From NCBI RefSeq assembly GCF_006491645.1, contig NZ_VDCZ01000004.1:241526-305525 (forward strand): a DNA stretch of 64,000 nt, written 5' to 3'. A model generated the notes under the pieces. It was not told the DNA's origin, searched no databases, and worked only from the letters and a program-made list of their open reading frames with translations. A program made the translations under genes and the position numbers. The stretch is from Flavobacterium profundi. GTDB lineage: Bacteria; Bacteroidota; Bacteroidia; Flavobacteriales; Flavobacteriaceae. This document shows positions 52,392-61,378 of this stretch, one piece after another. The first letter of the stretch is position 1, and each line of letters starts with the position of its first letter.

Positions 52392-53693
52392 TCATTGGTT
52401 TAACCAAAGTTGTCGATATTCGCCATTTGCATCGTACAGTTCCGCTTGTCTTTGAATATTGAATTTTCGATCTCGAGGATCATTACCCACTCCAGCAGTA
52501 TACATCCAATTCACATAATTAGAATGCACATCATAATCTATAAGCATACTTTCAAAATAAGCAGCACCTATTCTCCAATCTTGTTGCCATTCTTTTGCCC
52601 AGAAACTGGCTACGTTTTGTCGGCCTCGATTACTCATAAAACCCGTTTTTGCTAATTCTATCATATTGGCATTCACAAAAGGTTCGTTTGTTTGTCCTGA
52701 AATCCACTGGTTAAAGGCTTTTAAATTAGTGTTCCAATGGTATTTTTTGTCTAAAATGCCTTGTAGTTGAAATATTTTGGAGCCTTGTTGTAAGGAAATA
52801 TATTTAAAATAATCACGCCAAAGAAGTTCAAAGAATAACCAATAGGTGTCTTCATTAGCACCTATGGTATTTTCATATTCTTTAATTTTCCAATAAATAG
52901 TTTTGGCTGAAAGACTACCATTGGCTAACCAAGGTGAAAACTTCGAACTATAATTGGTTCCAATTAATCCATTTCGGGTTTGTTTGTAGTGCGATAGGTT
53001 TTGGGTTTCCCAAAAATAATTTTCTAAACGTAGTAAGGCTTGATTTTCGCCGCCTTTAAAAGGAAATGCTGTATTTGGATGTCTTTCAAATGTTTGAAAA
53101 CGTAAATCTTCTAAAGTTGGTAAGAGCGTGTTGTTTGGAACAAGATTTTCATGTGGTTGTTTTTCGACTGAAATAGTTGGTAAAATGCTCCCTTCTTTTT
53201 CACATTTTTTTCTAAAATCAGTAAAGATTTTTGGAATAGTTTTTATTTCAAAGGGAATGTTATCAGGAGAAAATAGAAATTGGTCATAACTTTCTATAAA
53301 GGGAACATTTTTGAATTTTTCCTGAGATTGAAGTTGCTTTTTGATATTTTGATTCACACAAACTTCTTCGCTGGTCCATTCTTTTTGAGTGTAAATACAA
53401 TCAATTTGATGTTCTTCAACTAATTTTGGAACGATGACTTCTGGTTTTTCATGGTAAACGAATAAAGAAATGTTTTTCGATTTTAAGTTTTCTTTTAATT
53501 CGGAAACCGTTTCAATTAGAAATTGTGTTCGAAACTTTTCTGTTTTTTTAAAACCATAGGTTGTGGTTGCAAATTGTCTGGGATCAAAACAATATACACC
53601 AATGCATTTCTTTGAGTTTTGAGTAGCTTTAAATAAGGAGAGATTATCCGAAAGGCGTAAATCATTTCTAAACCAAACTAAATTATTTTTCAT
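52392..53693 (-). CDS. Cryptochrome DASH / photolyase
   Basis: 433 residues: N-terminal antenna domain (LVWFRNDLRLSDNLSL, YCFDPRQF), then the FAD domain with GLIGTNYSSKFSPWLANGSLS, ELLWRDYFKY, KTGFMSNRGRQNVASF, DWRIGAAYFESMLIDYDVHSN and AGVGNDPRDRKFN. The VNWMYTAGVGNDPR ending is typical of DASH. It acts on UV lesions (mostly single-stranded or loop CPDs) or as a light sensor. It lies in an operon between the small DUF2256 gene and the FeS photolyase. Confidence 0.93.
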   Translation of the reverse strand: MKNNLVWFRNDLRLSDNLSLFKATQNSKKCIGVYCFDPRQFATTTYGFKKTEKFRTQFLIETVSELKENLKSKNISLFVYHEKPEVIVPKLVEEHQIDCIYTQKEWTSEEVCVNQNIKKQLQSQEKFKNVPFIESYDQFLFSPDNIPFEIKTIPKIFTDFRKKCEKEGSILPTISVEKQPHENLVPNNTLLPTLEDLRFQTFERHPNTAFPFKGGENQALLRLENYFWETQNLSHYKQTRNGLIGTNYSSKFSPWLANGSLSAKTIYWKIKEYENTIGANEDTYWLFFELLWRDYFKYISLQQGSKIFQLQGILDKKYHWNTNLKAFNQWISGQTNEPFVNANMIELAKTGFMSNRGRQNVASFWAKEWQQDWRIGAAYFESMLIDYDVHSNYVNWMYTAGVGNDPRDRKFNIQRQAELYDANGEYRQLWLNQ

Positions 53694-53729
53694 TTCTATA
53701 TTTTGAAGTTGATCTTGTCAAATAACTAT

Positions 53730-53873
53730 TTATGTATTCATTTTATTTCTCCTACATTTTTCACTGCAATACACGACTTCTTCCCAATTTTTCTCCCATT
53801 TCTTTCTCCATGTAAAAAATAAGCCACATCTTTTGCATTTTTTTTCTGGTAAGTTTTTTTTCTGGTGAGGCAT
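53730..53873 (-). CDS. DUF2256 family small Cys-rich protein
   Basis: A 47-residue ORF below common length cut-offs. It reads [17 protein letters not shown], then [23 protein letters not shown] and ends KMNT. The four cysteines (13, 16, 36, 40) form CxxC and CxxxC pairs, a likely zinc or iron site, with the TWRKKW block typical of DUF2256. DUF2256 genes are commonly adjacent to cryptochrome or photolyase genes, and this one lies 36 nt upstream of cryptochrome DASH. Function unknown. It fills most of the otherwise empty 53694-54013 gap. Confidence 0.88.
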   Translation of the reverse strand: MPHQKKNLPEKKCKRCGLFFTWRKKWEKNWEEVVYCSEKCRRNKMNT

Positions 53874-53986
53874 ATGTTAAAAATAAAAATACATTTTTGT
53901 TTAACAAAAATATAAAATTATTAAACAAAATTAGTTATTAAATAAAAAAAGTACCAGTTCTCTTAGCTCGCTTCTTTTTTATTACT

Positions 53987-53994
53987 TATTTTTG
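53987..53994 (+). promoter_or_regulatory. kmo promoter, -7 element
   Basis: TATTTTTG matches TAnnTTTG about 20 nt before the ATG. The region 53874-53986 upstream is AT-rich, with no other feature seen. Confidence 0.45.
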
Positions 53995-54013
53995 TAAGAA
54001 GAAATAGTTTATA

Positions 54014-55360
54014 ATGCAGAATCGCAAAGAAATTGCTGTAGTAGGAGCTGGCTTAGTCGGTTCACTTTTAGCCATATATTTAAAAAGAGCAGGACATAAG
54101 GTAGATGTATATGATAGAAGTCCAGATATCAGAAAAATAAATTTTACAGGTCGTTCCATAAATTTAGTATTATCCGATAGAGGTTTACGAGCTTTAAAAG
54201 AAGTAAACTTAGATCAAGAAATCATAAAAATTGGCATTCCAGTTGATAAACGTTGTATTCATACGGGTCAAGATACTTTAACCTATCAATCTTATGGAAA
54301 AGATGGAGAAGTGATTTATTCTTTGTCTCGTGGCTTGTTGAATAAGAAAATGGTTGATTTAGCTGTTGCAGAAGGAATTGATTTTCACTTTGAAAGTAAG
54401 ATTTGGGATGTAACTTTGTCTACTGCAACCTTACATACAGGTCTGGAAGAAAGAGGAGAATGGACCGAAATAAAGCATGATTTGGTCTTTGGTGCTGACG
54501 GAGCTTTTTCAAGAATTAGACATCGCATGCAACGACAAAGTATGTTTAACTATTCTCAAGAATTCTTACAATTAGGTTATAAAGAATTACACATTCCTGC
54601 CAATCCTGATGGAACACATAAATTAGATAAACATTCCTTACATATTTGGCCTAGAGGACAATTTATGTTGATGGCTTTGGCTAATTTAGACGGTACTTTT
54701 ACTTGTACCTTGTTTATGCCTCATGATGGAGACAATTCTTTTGCTTCCTTGAAAAACGAGCAAGACTTAGTGCGTTTCTTTGCCGAACATTTTCCAGATA
54801 CCAAAGAGGTAATTCCCAATTTGGTAGAAGATTTCTTTAAAAATCCAACGTCTTATTTGGTAACCATGAAATGTTATCCTTGGACTTATGCCGATAAAGT
54901 AGCTTTAATAGGTGACGCTTGTCATGCTATTGTTCCTTTTTATGGACATGGAATGAATGCTGGGTTTGAAGATATTACCGTGTTAACAGAAATGATGTCG
55001 AAATATGGTGATGATTGGGCCAACTTATTAAACGATTATGAAAATTCCCGTAAACCAGATACCGATGCTATAGCCGAATTATCCTATCGAAATTTTATTG
55101 AGATGAGTACCAAAACGGCTGATCCAAAGTTTATCTTGCAGAAAAAAATCGAAAGATGGTTTTCTGAAAAGCATCCCGATAAATGGGTTCCATTGTACAG
55201 TATGGTTACCTTTAGCCATCAACCTTATTCTGAAGCCTTGGCGATAGGAGATAAACAAGATGCCATTATGCAGGAAATTCTTGCTATTGACAATATTGAG
55301 CAAATTTGGGAAACCGAACCTATAGAGCATCGAATTTTAACTTTATTGGAAGAGAATTGA
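54014..55360 (+). CDS. kmo: Kynurenine 3-monooxygenase
   Basis: 448 residues, FAD-dependent aromatic hydroxylase: AVVGAGLVGSLLAIYLKRAG (3-22), FTGRSINLVLSDRGLRAL, the DG-type motif FGADGAFSRIRHRM, and ALIGDACHAIVPFYGHGMN near 300. The length and the Arg-Ser-Ile-Asn-Leu segment are those of KMO. It hydroxylates kynurenine with NADPH. It supports the kynurenine route already suggested by kynU. It converges on the cupin gene. Confidence 0.95.
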   Translation: MQNRKEIAVVGAGLVGSLLAIYLKRAGHKVDVYDRSPDIRKINFTGRSINLVLSDRGLRALKEVNLDQEIIKIGIPVDKRCIHTGQDTLTYQSYGKDGEVIYSLSRGLLNKKMVDLAVAEGIDFHFESKIWDVTLSTATLHTGLEERGEWTEIKHDLVFGADGAFSRIRHRMQRQSMFNYSQEFLQLGYKELHIPANPDGTHKLDKHSLHIWPRGQFMLMALANLDGTFTCTLFMPHDGDNSFASLKNEQDLVRFFAEHFPDTKEVIPNLVEDFFKNPTSYLVTMKCYPWTYADKVALIGDACHAIVPFYGHGMNAGFEDITVLTEMMSKYGDDWANLLNDYENSRKPDTDAIAELSYRNFIEMSTKTADPKFILQKKIERWFSEKHPDKWVPLYSMVTFSHQPYSEALAIGDKQDAIMQEILAIDNIEQIWETEPIEHRILTLLEEN

Positions 55361-55420
55361 TGAGAGTATAGATATTATTTACATTATTATTTTTATATAA
55401 AAAAGTCTCAAAATAATAAA

Positions 55421-55786
55421 TTATACTTCCTCTCGATGCACTTTCTGAAAATCAAATGCAGGTTTGCAAATCGCTAAATATTCACAAGGCAATTCAAATG
55501 GATTGGAATATTGTACTCTTGTATTCGCTTCAATTTTTATGGATTGACCCGCTTCTAAAATTAGGGTTTCACCTTCAATAATAAATTGTTTTTTGCCTGA
55601 AATAATATAAGTATATTCTTCAAATTCAGGAGTTTGAAAAGGTTCGCTCCAACCTGGAGGTGCCACCATATGTGCAATAGAAATAGCATGATTATTTGTA
55701 GCAACAGTACCGTGATGTTCTTCTATTAATTTACCATCTGTAGTAGGAACTACAAAAGGTTCTTTTTGTAGGGTGTATTTTTTCAT
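55421..55786 (-). CDS. Cupin domain protein
   Basis: 121 residues, a single small cupin barrel: HAISIAHMVAPPGW, EPFQTPEFEEYTYIISGKKQ and ILEAGQSIKIEANTRVQYSN carry the two conserved cupin motifs. The metal-site residues are partly replaced (His and Glu positions differ), so a metal-free binding protein is possible. Ligand unknown. It is 5 nt downstream of the ATPase gene. Confidence 0.8.
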   Translation of the reverse strand: MKKYTLQKEPFVVPTTDGKLIEEHHGTVATNNHAISIAHMVAPPGWSEPFQTPEFEEYTYIISGKKQFIIEGETLILEAGQSIKIEANTRVQYSNPFELPCEYLAICKPAFDFQKVHREEV

Positions 55787-55791
55787 AATTA

Positions 55792-57330
55792 TTACTTCTT
55801 CAACATTTTCATTAAGACTCCCATGGCTCCTCTAATGAATGTAGCACTGGTTAATACTTTTACCACTCCTTTTGTAACAGTGTTTGTTGTTGACGAACTT
55901 CTTCTAGACGAACTCGCTTTTTTAGCTTCTTTTTCTTTTTCTTTCTGAGCGGCTTCTTTTTCAGCTGCCGCTTGAGCTTCTTCCATTTTTTTGCCTAAAA
56001 TTTCATAAGCACTTTCTCGATCAATGACTTCATTGTATTTTCTAGTTAGTTTAGACTTTGCAATACATTCATTAATTTCAGGTTCTGTTAAAACATCCAT
56101 TCGGCTCATGGGAGCACGAAGCATAGTAGCTGCAAGAGGTGTTGGGATTCCTTTTTCATTTAAAGCGGTTACAAAAGCTTCTCCAATTCCTAACGAAGTA
56201 AGTACTTCGTCTGTTTTATAATATTCAGAAATAGGATAATTTTGCGAAGTTTCTTTAATTGCTTTTCTGTCATTTGCGGTAAAGGCACGTAAAGCATGTT
56301 GAATTTTTAAACCCAATTGAGCCAAAACACTACTTGGCACATCCATAGGATTTTGTGTAATAAAATAAACGCCAATACCTTTCGAACGAATCAATTTTAC
56401 AATGGTTTCAATTTGATCTAATAAAGCTTTACTTGCTTGATCAAAAATCAAATGTGCTTCATCTATAAAAATAACCAACTCAGGTCTTCCAGCATCACCT
56501 TGTTCTGGCATCGTATTGTAAATTTCAGCCAATAAGCTCAACATAAAAGTAGAGAAAAGTTTCGGTCGATCTTGAATATCTGTCAAACGAATAATATTGA
56601 TATAACCATTTCCATTTTGATCAATTCGCATTAAATCATCAACTTCAAATGATTTTTCCCCGAAAAAGAGTTCGGCACCTTGTTGTTCCAATTCAATAAT
56701 TTTTCTTAAAATAGAACCCGTAGAAGAAGTGGAAATTCGTCCATATTCTTTTTCAAATTCTTCTTTACCTTCTTCAGTTGAATATTGAAGTGCTTTTTTA
56801 AAATCTTTTAAATCTAAAAGAGGAATTTGTCTGTCATCACAGTATTTGAAAATAACCGATACGACTCCAGATTGGGTATCATTTAAATCTAAAATGCGGG
56901 AAAATAAAACCGGACCAAATTCTGAAACAGTGGCACGTAATCGTACGCCATTTTGCTCCGAAATTGTCATGAGTTCTACAGGAAAGCCTTTGGTTTCATA
57001 TGGCAATGTGATTTTAGCATGTCTTTCTGTTATAAAAGATTTCTCTTCTCCAGGAACCGCAATTCCAGAAAAATCCCCTTTAATATCCATCATTAAAACA
57101 GGAATTCCATTTTGCGAAAGTTGTTCCGACAAAACCTGTATGGTTTTGGTTTTTCCCGTTCCCGTTGCACCAGCGATTAAACCATGACGATTTAGGGTTT
57201 TTAATGGAATAGTTACATGCGTATTGGCTACGGGTTCCCCATCCAAAATGGCTCCACCAAGTGTAATAAAATCCCCTTTACAAGTATAACCATCAACTAT
57301 ATGTTTGCTAAAATCTTCTGTTCTGCTCAT
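55792..57330 (-). CDS. HerA-like / DUF853 ATPase
   Basis: 512 residues: P-loop GATGTGKTKT (53-62, Lys60), Walker B ELVIFIDEAHLIF, then RSKGIGVYFITQNPMDVP and a C-terminal charged helix (EAQAAAEKEAAQKEKEKEA) followed by a Ser/Thr-rich stretch and a hydrophobic tail. It belongs to the DUF853/HerA-FtsK superfamily of hexameric ATPases of unknown physiological role. No nuclease partner (NurA or SIR2) is next to it, so a defence role is not supported. Confidence 0.85.
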   Translation of the reverse strand: MSRTEDFSKHIVDGYTCKGDFITLGGAILDGEPVANTHVTIPLKTLNRHGLIAGATGTGKTKTIQVLSEQLSQNGIPVLMMDIKGDFSGIAVPGEEKSFITERHAKITLPYETKGFPVELMTISEQNGVRLRATVSEFGPVLFSRILDLNDTQSGVVSVIFKYCDDRQIPLLDLKDFKKALQYSTEEGKEEFEKEYGRISTSSTGSILRKIIELEQQGAELFFGEKSFEVDDLMRIDQNGNGYINIIRLTDIQDRPKLFSTFMLSLLAEIYNTMPEQGDAGRPELVIFIDEAHLIFDQASKALLDQIETIVKLIRSKGIGVYFITQNPMDVPSSVLAQLGLKIQHALRAFTANDRKAIKETSQNYPISEYYKTDEVLTSLGIGEAFVTALNEKGIPTPLAATMLRAPMSRMDVLTEPEINECIAKSKLTRKYNEVIDRESAYEILGKKMEEAQAAAEKEAAQKEKEKEAKKASSSRRSSSTTNTVTKGVVKVLTSATFIRGAMGVLMKMLKK

Positions 57331-57390
57331 TGTTTTTGAATTTTCAACTCAAAAATAATAAAAAATACTTTTGCAGAAGATTTTATTGTC

Positions 57391-58095
57391 TTATTTCAAT
57401 TTAGTTATACCGATGTTAAAATTTAAAGCGTCTAATGGAGTACCATTATTATTTAAAACATATTTAAAGGTAACGACATCACCTACTGAGAAATTCTCGA
57501 CTAATGTTCCAGATGAACCCCAAGTATCTTCACCACTTAAAACAATTGTTCCTCTTGTTGGATATCCTACTAATGTGCCGTTTTTATAAATCCCAATTAC
57601 AAATTTTCTTGTGCCACTAGGGACATTTTCAACTGAAAAAGCAGCATTCATTAAGTATGTTCCCGATTCATTAATAGTAATTTGACCGTTTCCAGTTACC
57701 GAATAAACCGAACTTGTGTTCGCGATAACATCAGCTGAATTTAAAGGAAAATTAGCATACGTATTGGTTTGAGTTGCAATCACTGTGTCTGCACCTGGGA
57801 AATTTTTATTTAGAGAAATTGTTGGGTTAGAAGTTCTTGAAATGTTTTGCCAACCTAAATTGGTTCTCATATACAAAGCATCATCAGAAGTGTTATAGAT
57901 AACAGATCCAATTAAAGGGTTTGAAATGGCTTGCATTTGTGAATTGGTCATTCTAGGAGGTACAAAAGTTTGAGTTGTACTATTTAATTCTAGTAAAGAA
58001 GATGGACTTGGTGAAGTTGTTCCAATACCAACTTGTGCATTTACAAGAAAAGAGCATAAAAAGGTGAATACAGTAGCAGTAATTTTTTTTATCAT
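57391..58095 (-). CDS. Secreted C1q-like/jelly-roll-type protein
   Basis: 234 residues: signal peptide MIKKITATVFTFLCSFLVNA, then the Flavobacterial block QVGIGTTSPSPSSLLELN and FVPPRMTNSQMQAI common in surface or structural proteins. A C-terminal beta-rich domain follows (about 110-232, GTYLMNAAFSVENVPSG, GSSGTLVENFSVGDVVTF) resembling a C1q/TNF-like jelly roll. It is a close paralogue of the next gene. Function unknown; an extracellular structural or adhesin-like role is inferred. Confidence 0.78.
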   Translation of the reverse strand: MIKKITATVFTFLCSFLVNAQVGIGTTSPSPSSLLELNSTTQTFVPPRMTNSQMQAISNPLIGSVIYNTSDDALYMRTNLGWQNISRTSNPTISLNKNFPGADTVIATQTNTYANFPLNSADVIANTSSVYSVTGNGQITINESGTYLMNAAFSVENVPSGTRKFVIGIYKNGTLVGYPTRGTIVLSGEDTWGSSGTLVENFSVGDVVTFKYVLNNNGTPLDALNFNIGITKLK

Positions 58096-58116
58096 GATGT
58101 GAATGAGTTTTAGAAT

Positions 58117-58794
58117 TTAATTTATTTTGACAAAGCTAAAAGCGGCAAAAACTAAACTTAGATTTGCATTATGATTGATGAGGTATTTAATTTCGATTTC
58201 ATCATTTACACTCAGGTTGAATGTCATCATGCCACTAGTTCCCCAATAATCTGTTATCGTTTGTTCGCTTTCATTTTTATTAAGAAGGCCTAATAGTACT
58301 CCATTTTTAAATAATGCGAGGGAATATCCTTTTTTGCCACTTGGCATATTGTTTACAGATAACTGTGCGCCAATCATGTAAATACCATTTTCTTTAACCC
58401 TAATTTTTCCACTAGAGAGTATCTCATAGGTAAGAGGGTTTTGAGTTTGAACATGATGATGATTTAATGGAAAATTGTAGTAGGTGTTTATTGATGTGGT
58501 AAGTGATCCTCCATTTTTTTTACAAATCAAACTCGAATTATCGGTGTCGGAAGCATTTTTCCATCCTAGTGAATTGTAAATATAAATAGCATTAAAAGTA
58601 GTGTTGTACACAATGGAACCTATAAGAGGAGTAGGAATTGCTAACATTTGAGCGTTAGTCATTCTGGGAGGTACAAATACTTTATCAGTGCTAGAGATTT
58701 CTAATAAAGAATTTGAATTAGGTGTATTAGTGCCAATGCCTACTTGACTAAAGCAAGTATAGCTTATTAGCAAAAACGCAAATAAGGTTTTCAT
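58117..58794 (-). CDS. Secreted C1q-like/jelly-roll-type protein (paralogue)
   Basis: 225 residues, signal peptide MKTLFAFLLISYTCFS, the same VGIGTNTPNSNSLLEIS and FVPPRMTNAQMLAI start and a similar C-terminal domain (SGKIRVKENGIYMIGAQLSV, WGTSGMMTFNLSVNDEIEI). It differs from its neighbour by a short His-rich stretch (LNHHHVQ). Tandem duplication is clear. It is the upstream gene of the pair and has its own promoter. Confidence 0.78.
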   Translation of the reverse strand: MKTLFAFLLISYTCFSQVGIGTNTPNSNSLLEISSTDKVFVPPRMTNAQMLAIPTPLIGSIVYNTTFNAIYIYNSLGWKNASDTDNSSLICKKNGGSLTTSINTYYNFPLNHHHVQTQNPLTYEILSSGKIRVKENGIYMIGAQLSVNNMPSGKKGYSLALFKNGVLLGLLNKNESEQTITDYWGTSGMMTFNLSVNDEIEIKYLINHNANLSLVFAAFSFVKIN

Positions 58795-58818
58795 AGCAGT
58801 AAAATGTTAATAGCAGTG

Positions 58819-58826
58819 CAAATATA
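58819..58826 (-). promoter_or_regulatory. Promoter -7 element of the tandem secreted-protein pair
   Basis: The minus strand reads TATATTTG, an exact TAnnTTTG, 25 nt before the ATG at 58794. Confidence 0.5.
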
Positions 58827-58916
58827 GCTTTTTCTTGTTAATTATTGCTTTATTAAATTGTTAAAATGATTGATTATTAAGTGTTTAAAAAAGAATGCTT
58901 TTAGATATGTTTTCAT

Positions 58917-58924
58917 TACCTTTG
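58917..58924 (+). promoter_or_regulatory. queE promoter, -7 element
   Basis: TACCTTTG is an exact TAnnTTTG match 20 nt before the ATG at 58944. Confidence 0.5.
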
Positions 58925-58943
58925 CAAACTATTTTTATTAGAA

Positions 58944-59576
58944 ATGTTACAGAAAGAAATACAGTTGGCAGTTGATAAGGGAGAAATGTTGCCTTTGATG
59001 GAAGAATTTTATACGATTCAAGGTGAAGGATATCATACGGGAAGAGCTGCCTATTTTATACGAATTGGAGGTTGCGATGTGGGTTGTCATTGGTGTGATG
59101 TTAAAGAAAGTTGGAATGCCGATTTACATCCTCCAACAGCTACAGATGTAATTGTTGCTAATGCAAAAAAGTATGCAGAAACTGTTGTGATTACAGGAGG
59201 TGAACCATTAACTTGGGACATGACCTATATTACAACTCAACTAAAAGTTTCTGGTTTACAGGTGCATATTGAAACTTCTGGGGCTTATCCTGTAAGTGGA
59301 ACTTGGGATTGGTTTTGTTTGTCACCAAAGAAAATGAAATTACCAGTACAAAGTGCTTATGATATTGCTAATGAATTAAAGGTAATTATCTACAATAAGC
59401 ATGATTTTCAATTTGCTGAAGAACAAGCGGCTAAAGTGAATAAAAATGCTATTTTGTTTTTGCAACCAGAATGGAGTAAAAAAGAGGAGATGACACCTCT
59501 TATTATAGATTATGTAATGAACCATCCGAAGTGGAGAATTTCATTACAAACCCATAAATATTTGAATATTCCTTAA
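58944..59576 (+). CDS. queE: 7-carboxy-7-deazaguanine synthase
   Basis: 210 residues, radical SAM enzyme: TIQGEGYHTGRAAYFIRIGG, then CDVGCHWC (Cys44, Cys48, Cys51, the CxxxCxxC cluster) and VVITGGEPLTWD. It makes the deazaguanine core of queuosine from 6-carboxytetrahydropterin, with SAM as cofactor. Later in the pathway comes queA at 44863. It starts the small transcript that also includes the DUF2059 gene 18 nt on. Confidence 0.95.
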   Translation: MLQKEIQLAVDKGEMLPLMEEFYTIQGEGYHTGRAAYFIRIGGCDVGCHWCDVKESWNADLHPPTATDVIVANAKKYAETVVITGGEPLTWDMTYITTQLKVSGLQVHIETSGAYPVSGTWDWFCLSPKKMKLPVQSAYDIANELKVIIYNKHDFQFAEEQAAKVNKNAILFLQPEWSKKEEMTPLIIDYVMNHPKWRISLQTHKYLNIP

Positions 59577-59594
59577 ATAAATTTAATAAACAAA

Positions 59595-59996
59595 ATGAAA
59601 AAAATCTTAGTAACATTAGTTGTTGTGTTAGTAGCTCAGTTTGCAACTGCACAAGATGCTTTTAAAGCAGACGTATTAAAAGTGTTGAAAGCATCTGGTT
59701 CAGCAGCGCAAATGGAAATTGCAAAAGAACAAGTAATGAACAATATTCCAGAAAATAAAAGAGCGGAGTTTTCAAAAGATTTTGATGCGTCATTACCTTC
59801 TTTGTATGATAAAATGGCAAAAGTATATATGGAAGTATACACACACGATGATATCAAAAAAATGTTAGAATTTTACAATTCTCCGGTTGGTAAAAAAATA
59901 GCTGAAAAAGCCAGTGAATTGACTAAGAAAAATATGGCTGCTTCTCAAGAATGGGGAATGGAATTACAAAGTATGATGATGAAATACATGCAGTAA
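59595..59996 (+). CDS. DUF2059 secreted protein
   Basis: 133 residues, signal peptide MKKILVTLVVVLVAQFATA, and the helical DUF2059 domain: MYTHDDIKKMLEFYNSPVGKKIAEK-like core (EVYTHDDIKKMLEFYNSPVG) and Met-rich C terminus. Periplasmic; function unknown. Confidence 0.85.
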   Translation: MKKILVTLVVVLVAQFATAQDAFKADVLKVLKASGSAAQMEIAKEQVMNNIPENKRAEFSKDFDASLPSLYDKMAKVYMEVYTHDDIKKMLEFYNSPVGKKIAEKASELTKKNMAASQEWGMELQSMMMKYMQ

Positions 59997-60017
59997 GTGT
60001 AATTTATATAATAAAGT

Positions 60018-60046
60018 AAAACCCAAATTTAAATTTGGGTTTTTTT
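60018..60046. terminator. Bidirectional terminator between DUF2059 gene and methyltransferase gene
   Basis: A near-perfect palindrome AAAACCCAAATTT/AAATTTGGGTTTT (60018-60044), with A and T tracts that suit both convergent genes. Confidence 0.85.
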
Positions 60047-60054
60047 ATTTGCTT

Positions 60055-60768
60055 TTATATAGTAATTCGGGCCAAATAATCAAAATGTTTTCCTTCCATA
60101 ATTAATTCACTTTGTAAACCATTGGCATAACAGGCATTTTGTAACGTATTATAGTCGAGATAGAGCCAAGGAAAAGGTTCTTCAATTTCATTTTTATATT
60201 GAATGTTAAATGTTAATTCGCCATAATAACCTGTAGCAGGAACTTCGTAAGCACCATCTTCATCTTGATCGAACATGTAAATGATATCTGAAGAATCAAT
60301 TAAAATTTGTCCGTTTTGTTTTAATAAAGATTTTAATTGCTTTAAGTGTTTCGCAATTTGTACAAGTGTACCAAAAATTCCTGTACCATTCATTAATAAT
60401 AAAATAGTATCGTATTTATTTTCTTCATTAAAAGCGTCTAAATCCAATATGTTTTTGACAAAAGCCTTTTGTAAGCCTCTCAATTCACAGGTTTTTATGG
60501 CATTTGGTGAAATATCAATACCCGTTACATCATATCCTTTATTTTGAAGATATAAAGCATGACTTCCAGCTCCGCAGCCCACATCTAAGATTTTTCCTTT
60601 TGCTAATTGTAAGGCTTTTTGCTCTATTTTTGGCATTACCTTAAAATCTCGAAACAAATAACCCACATCCATTTCGTCTGTATCACTAATAGAAGTTTCG
60701 GTGATAATGGGTTCAGGGTTATTATTCGTTTGATAATCTAAAATAGCTTTGCCAAAAAGATCTTTCAT
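60055..60768 (-). CDS. Class I SAM-dependent methyltransferase
   Basis: 237 residues: motif I KILDVGCGAGSHALYL (59-74) with the acidic DISPNA in motif II (about 80-90), and a predicted substrate half at the C terminus. The family is broad (methyltransferase type 11/25) and the substrate cannot be inferred. It is a single gene convergent with the DUF2059 gene. Confidence 0.87.
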   Translation of the reverse strand: MKDLFGKAILDYQTNNNPEPIITETSISDTDEMDVGYLFRDFKVMPKIEQKALQLAKGKILDVGCGAGSHALYLQNKGYDVTGIDISPNAIKTCELRGLQKAFVKNILDLDAFNEENKYDTILLLMNGTGIFGTLVQIAKHLKQLKSLLKQNGQILIDSSDIIYMFDQDEDGAYEVPATGYYGELTFNIQYKNEIEEPFPWLYLDYNTLQNACYANGLQSELIMEGKHFDYLARITI

Positions 60769-60860
60769 AAAAAAAGTTTAGGATTTTAAAAATATTAAGA
60801 GTGTAAAGGTTTAAATTTGTTTAACTTTTGGTAAAAGACAATTGTAAACTTTAGTAAACC

Positions 60861-61355
60861 ATGTTAAACCAACTTGAACAGCTTCAAAAACAAGCCAAAG
60901 ATAAGCATAACGAAAACAAAAAGTATTTCGATAAGCTAAAAAAGAAAACACCAAAAAATTTAGATTATGTTATGCAAGATTTGCATGATGCTGAATTTAA
61001 AAAAACCGATTGTTTGGAGTGTGCCAATTGTTGTAAAACCACAGGACCTTTGTTTACTACTGCCGATATTGAACGAATCTCTAAATTCTTTAGGCAAAAG
61101 CCACAACAATTCATAACGCAGTATCTACGTATTGATGAAGATAACGATTATGTATTGCAAAGTGTACCTTGTACTTTTTTAGATCAGGATAACAAATGCT
61201 TTATTTATGATGTTCGACCAAAAGCCTGTAGAGAATTTCCGCATACAGATCGTAAAAAGTTTCAACAAATTTCAAACTTAACATTAAAAAATGTGGCTAT
61301 TTGTCCGGCTGCTTTTAATATAGTGGAGAAAATGAAAGAAAAGTTACCATTGTAA
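60861..61355 (+). CDS. YkgJ-family cysteine cluster protein
   Basis: 164 residues with the conserved CLECANCCKTTGPLF cluster (Cys51, 54, 57, 58), CTFLDQDNKCFIYDVRPKAC (Cys104, 113, 123) and a final Cys near 150. Likely zinc- or FeS-binding (the UPF0153 family). Function unknown. Confidence 0.88.
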   Translation: MLNQLEQLQKQAKDKHNENKKYFDKLKKKTPKNLDYVMQDLHDAEFKKTDCLECANCCKTTGPLFTTADIERISKFFRQKPQQFITQYLRIDEDNDYVLQSVPCTFLDQDNKCFIYDVRPKACREFPHTDRKKFQQISNLTLKNVAICPAAFNIVEKMKEKLPL

Positions 61356-61378
61356 AAATTGATAACTTATTTAGATTA

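Noticed and set aside
55792..57330. HerA-like ATPase as part of a defence island
   Set aside because: No nuclease, SIR2, helicase or other defence gene is next to it. The neighbours are a cupin and secreted proteins, and DUF853 ATPases are common housekeeping genes.
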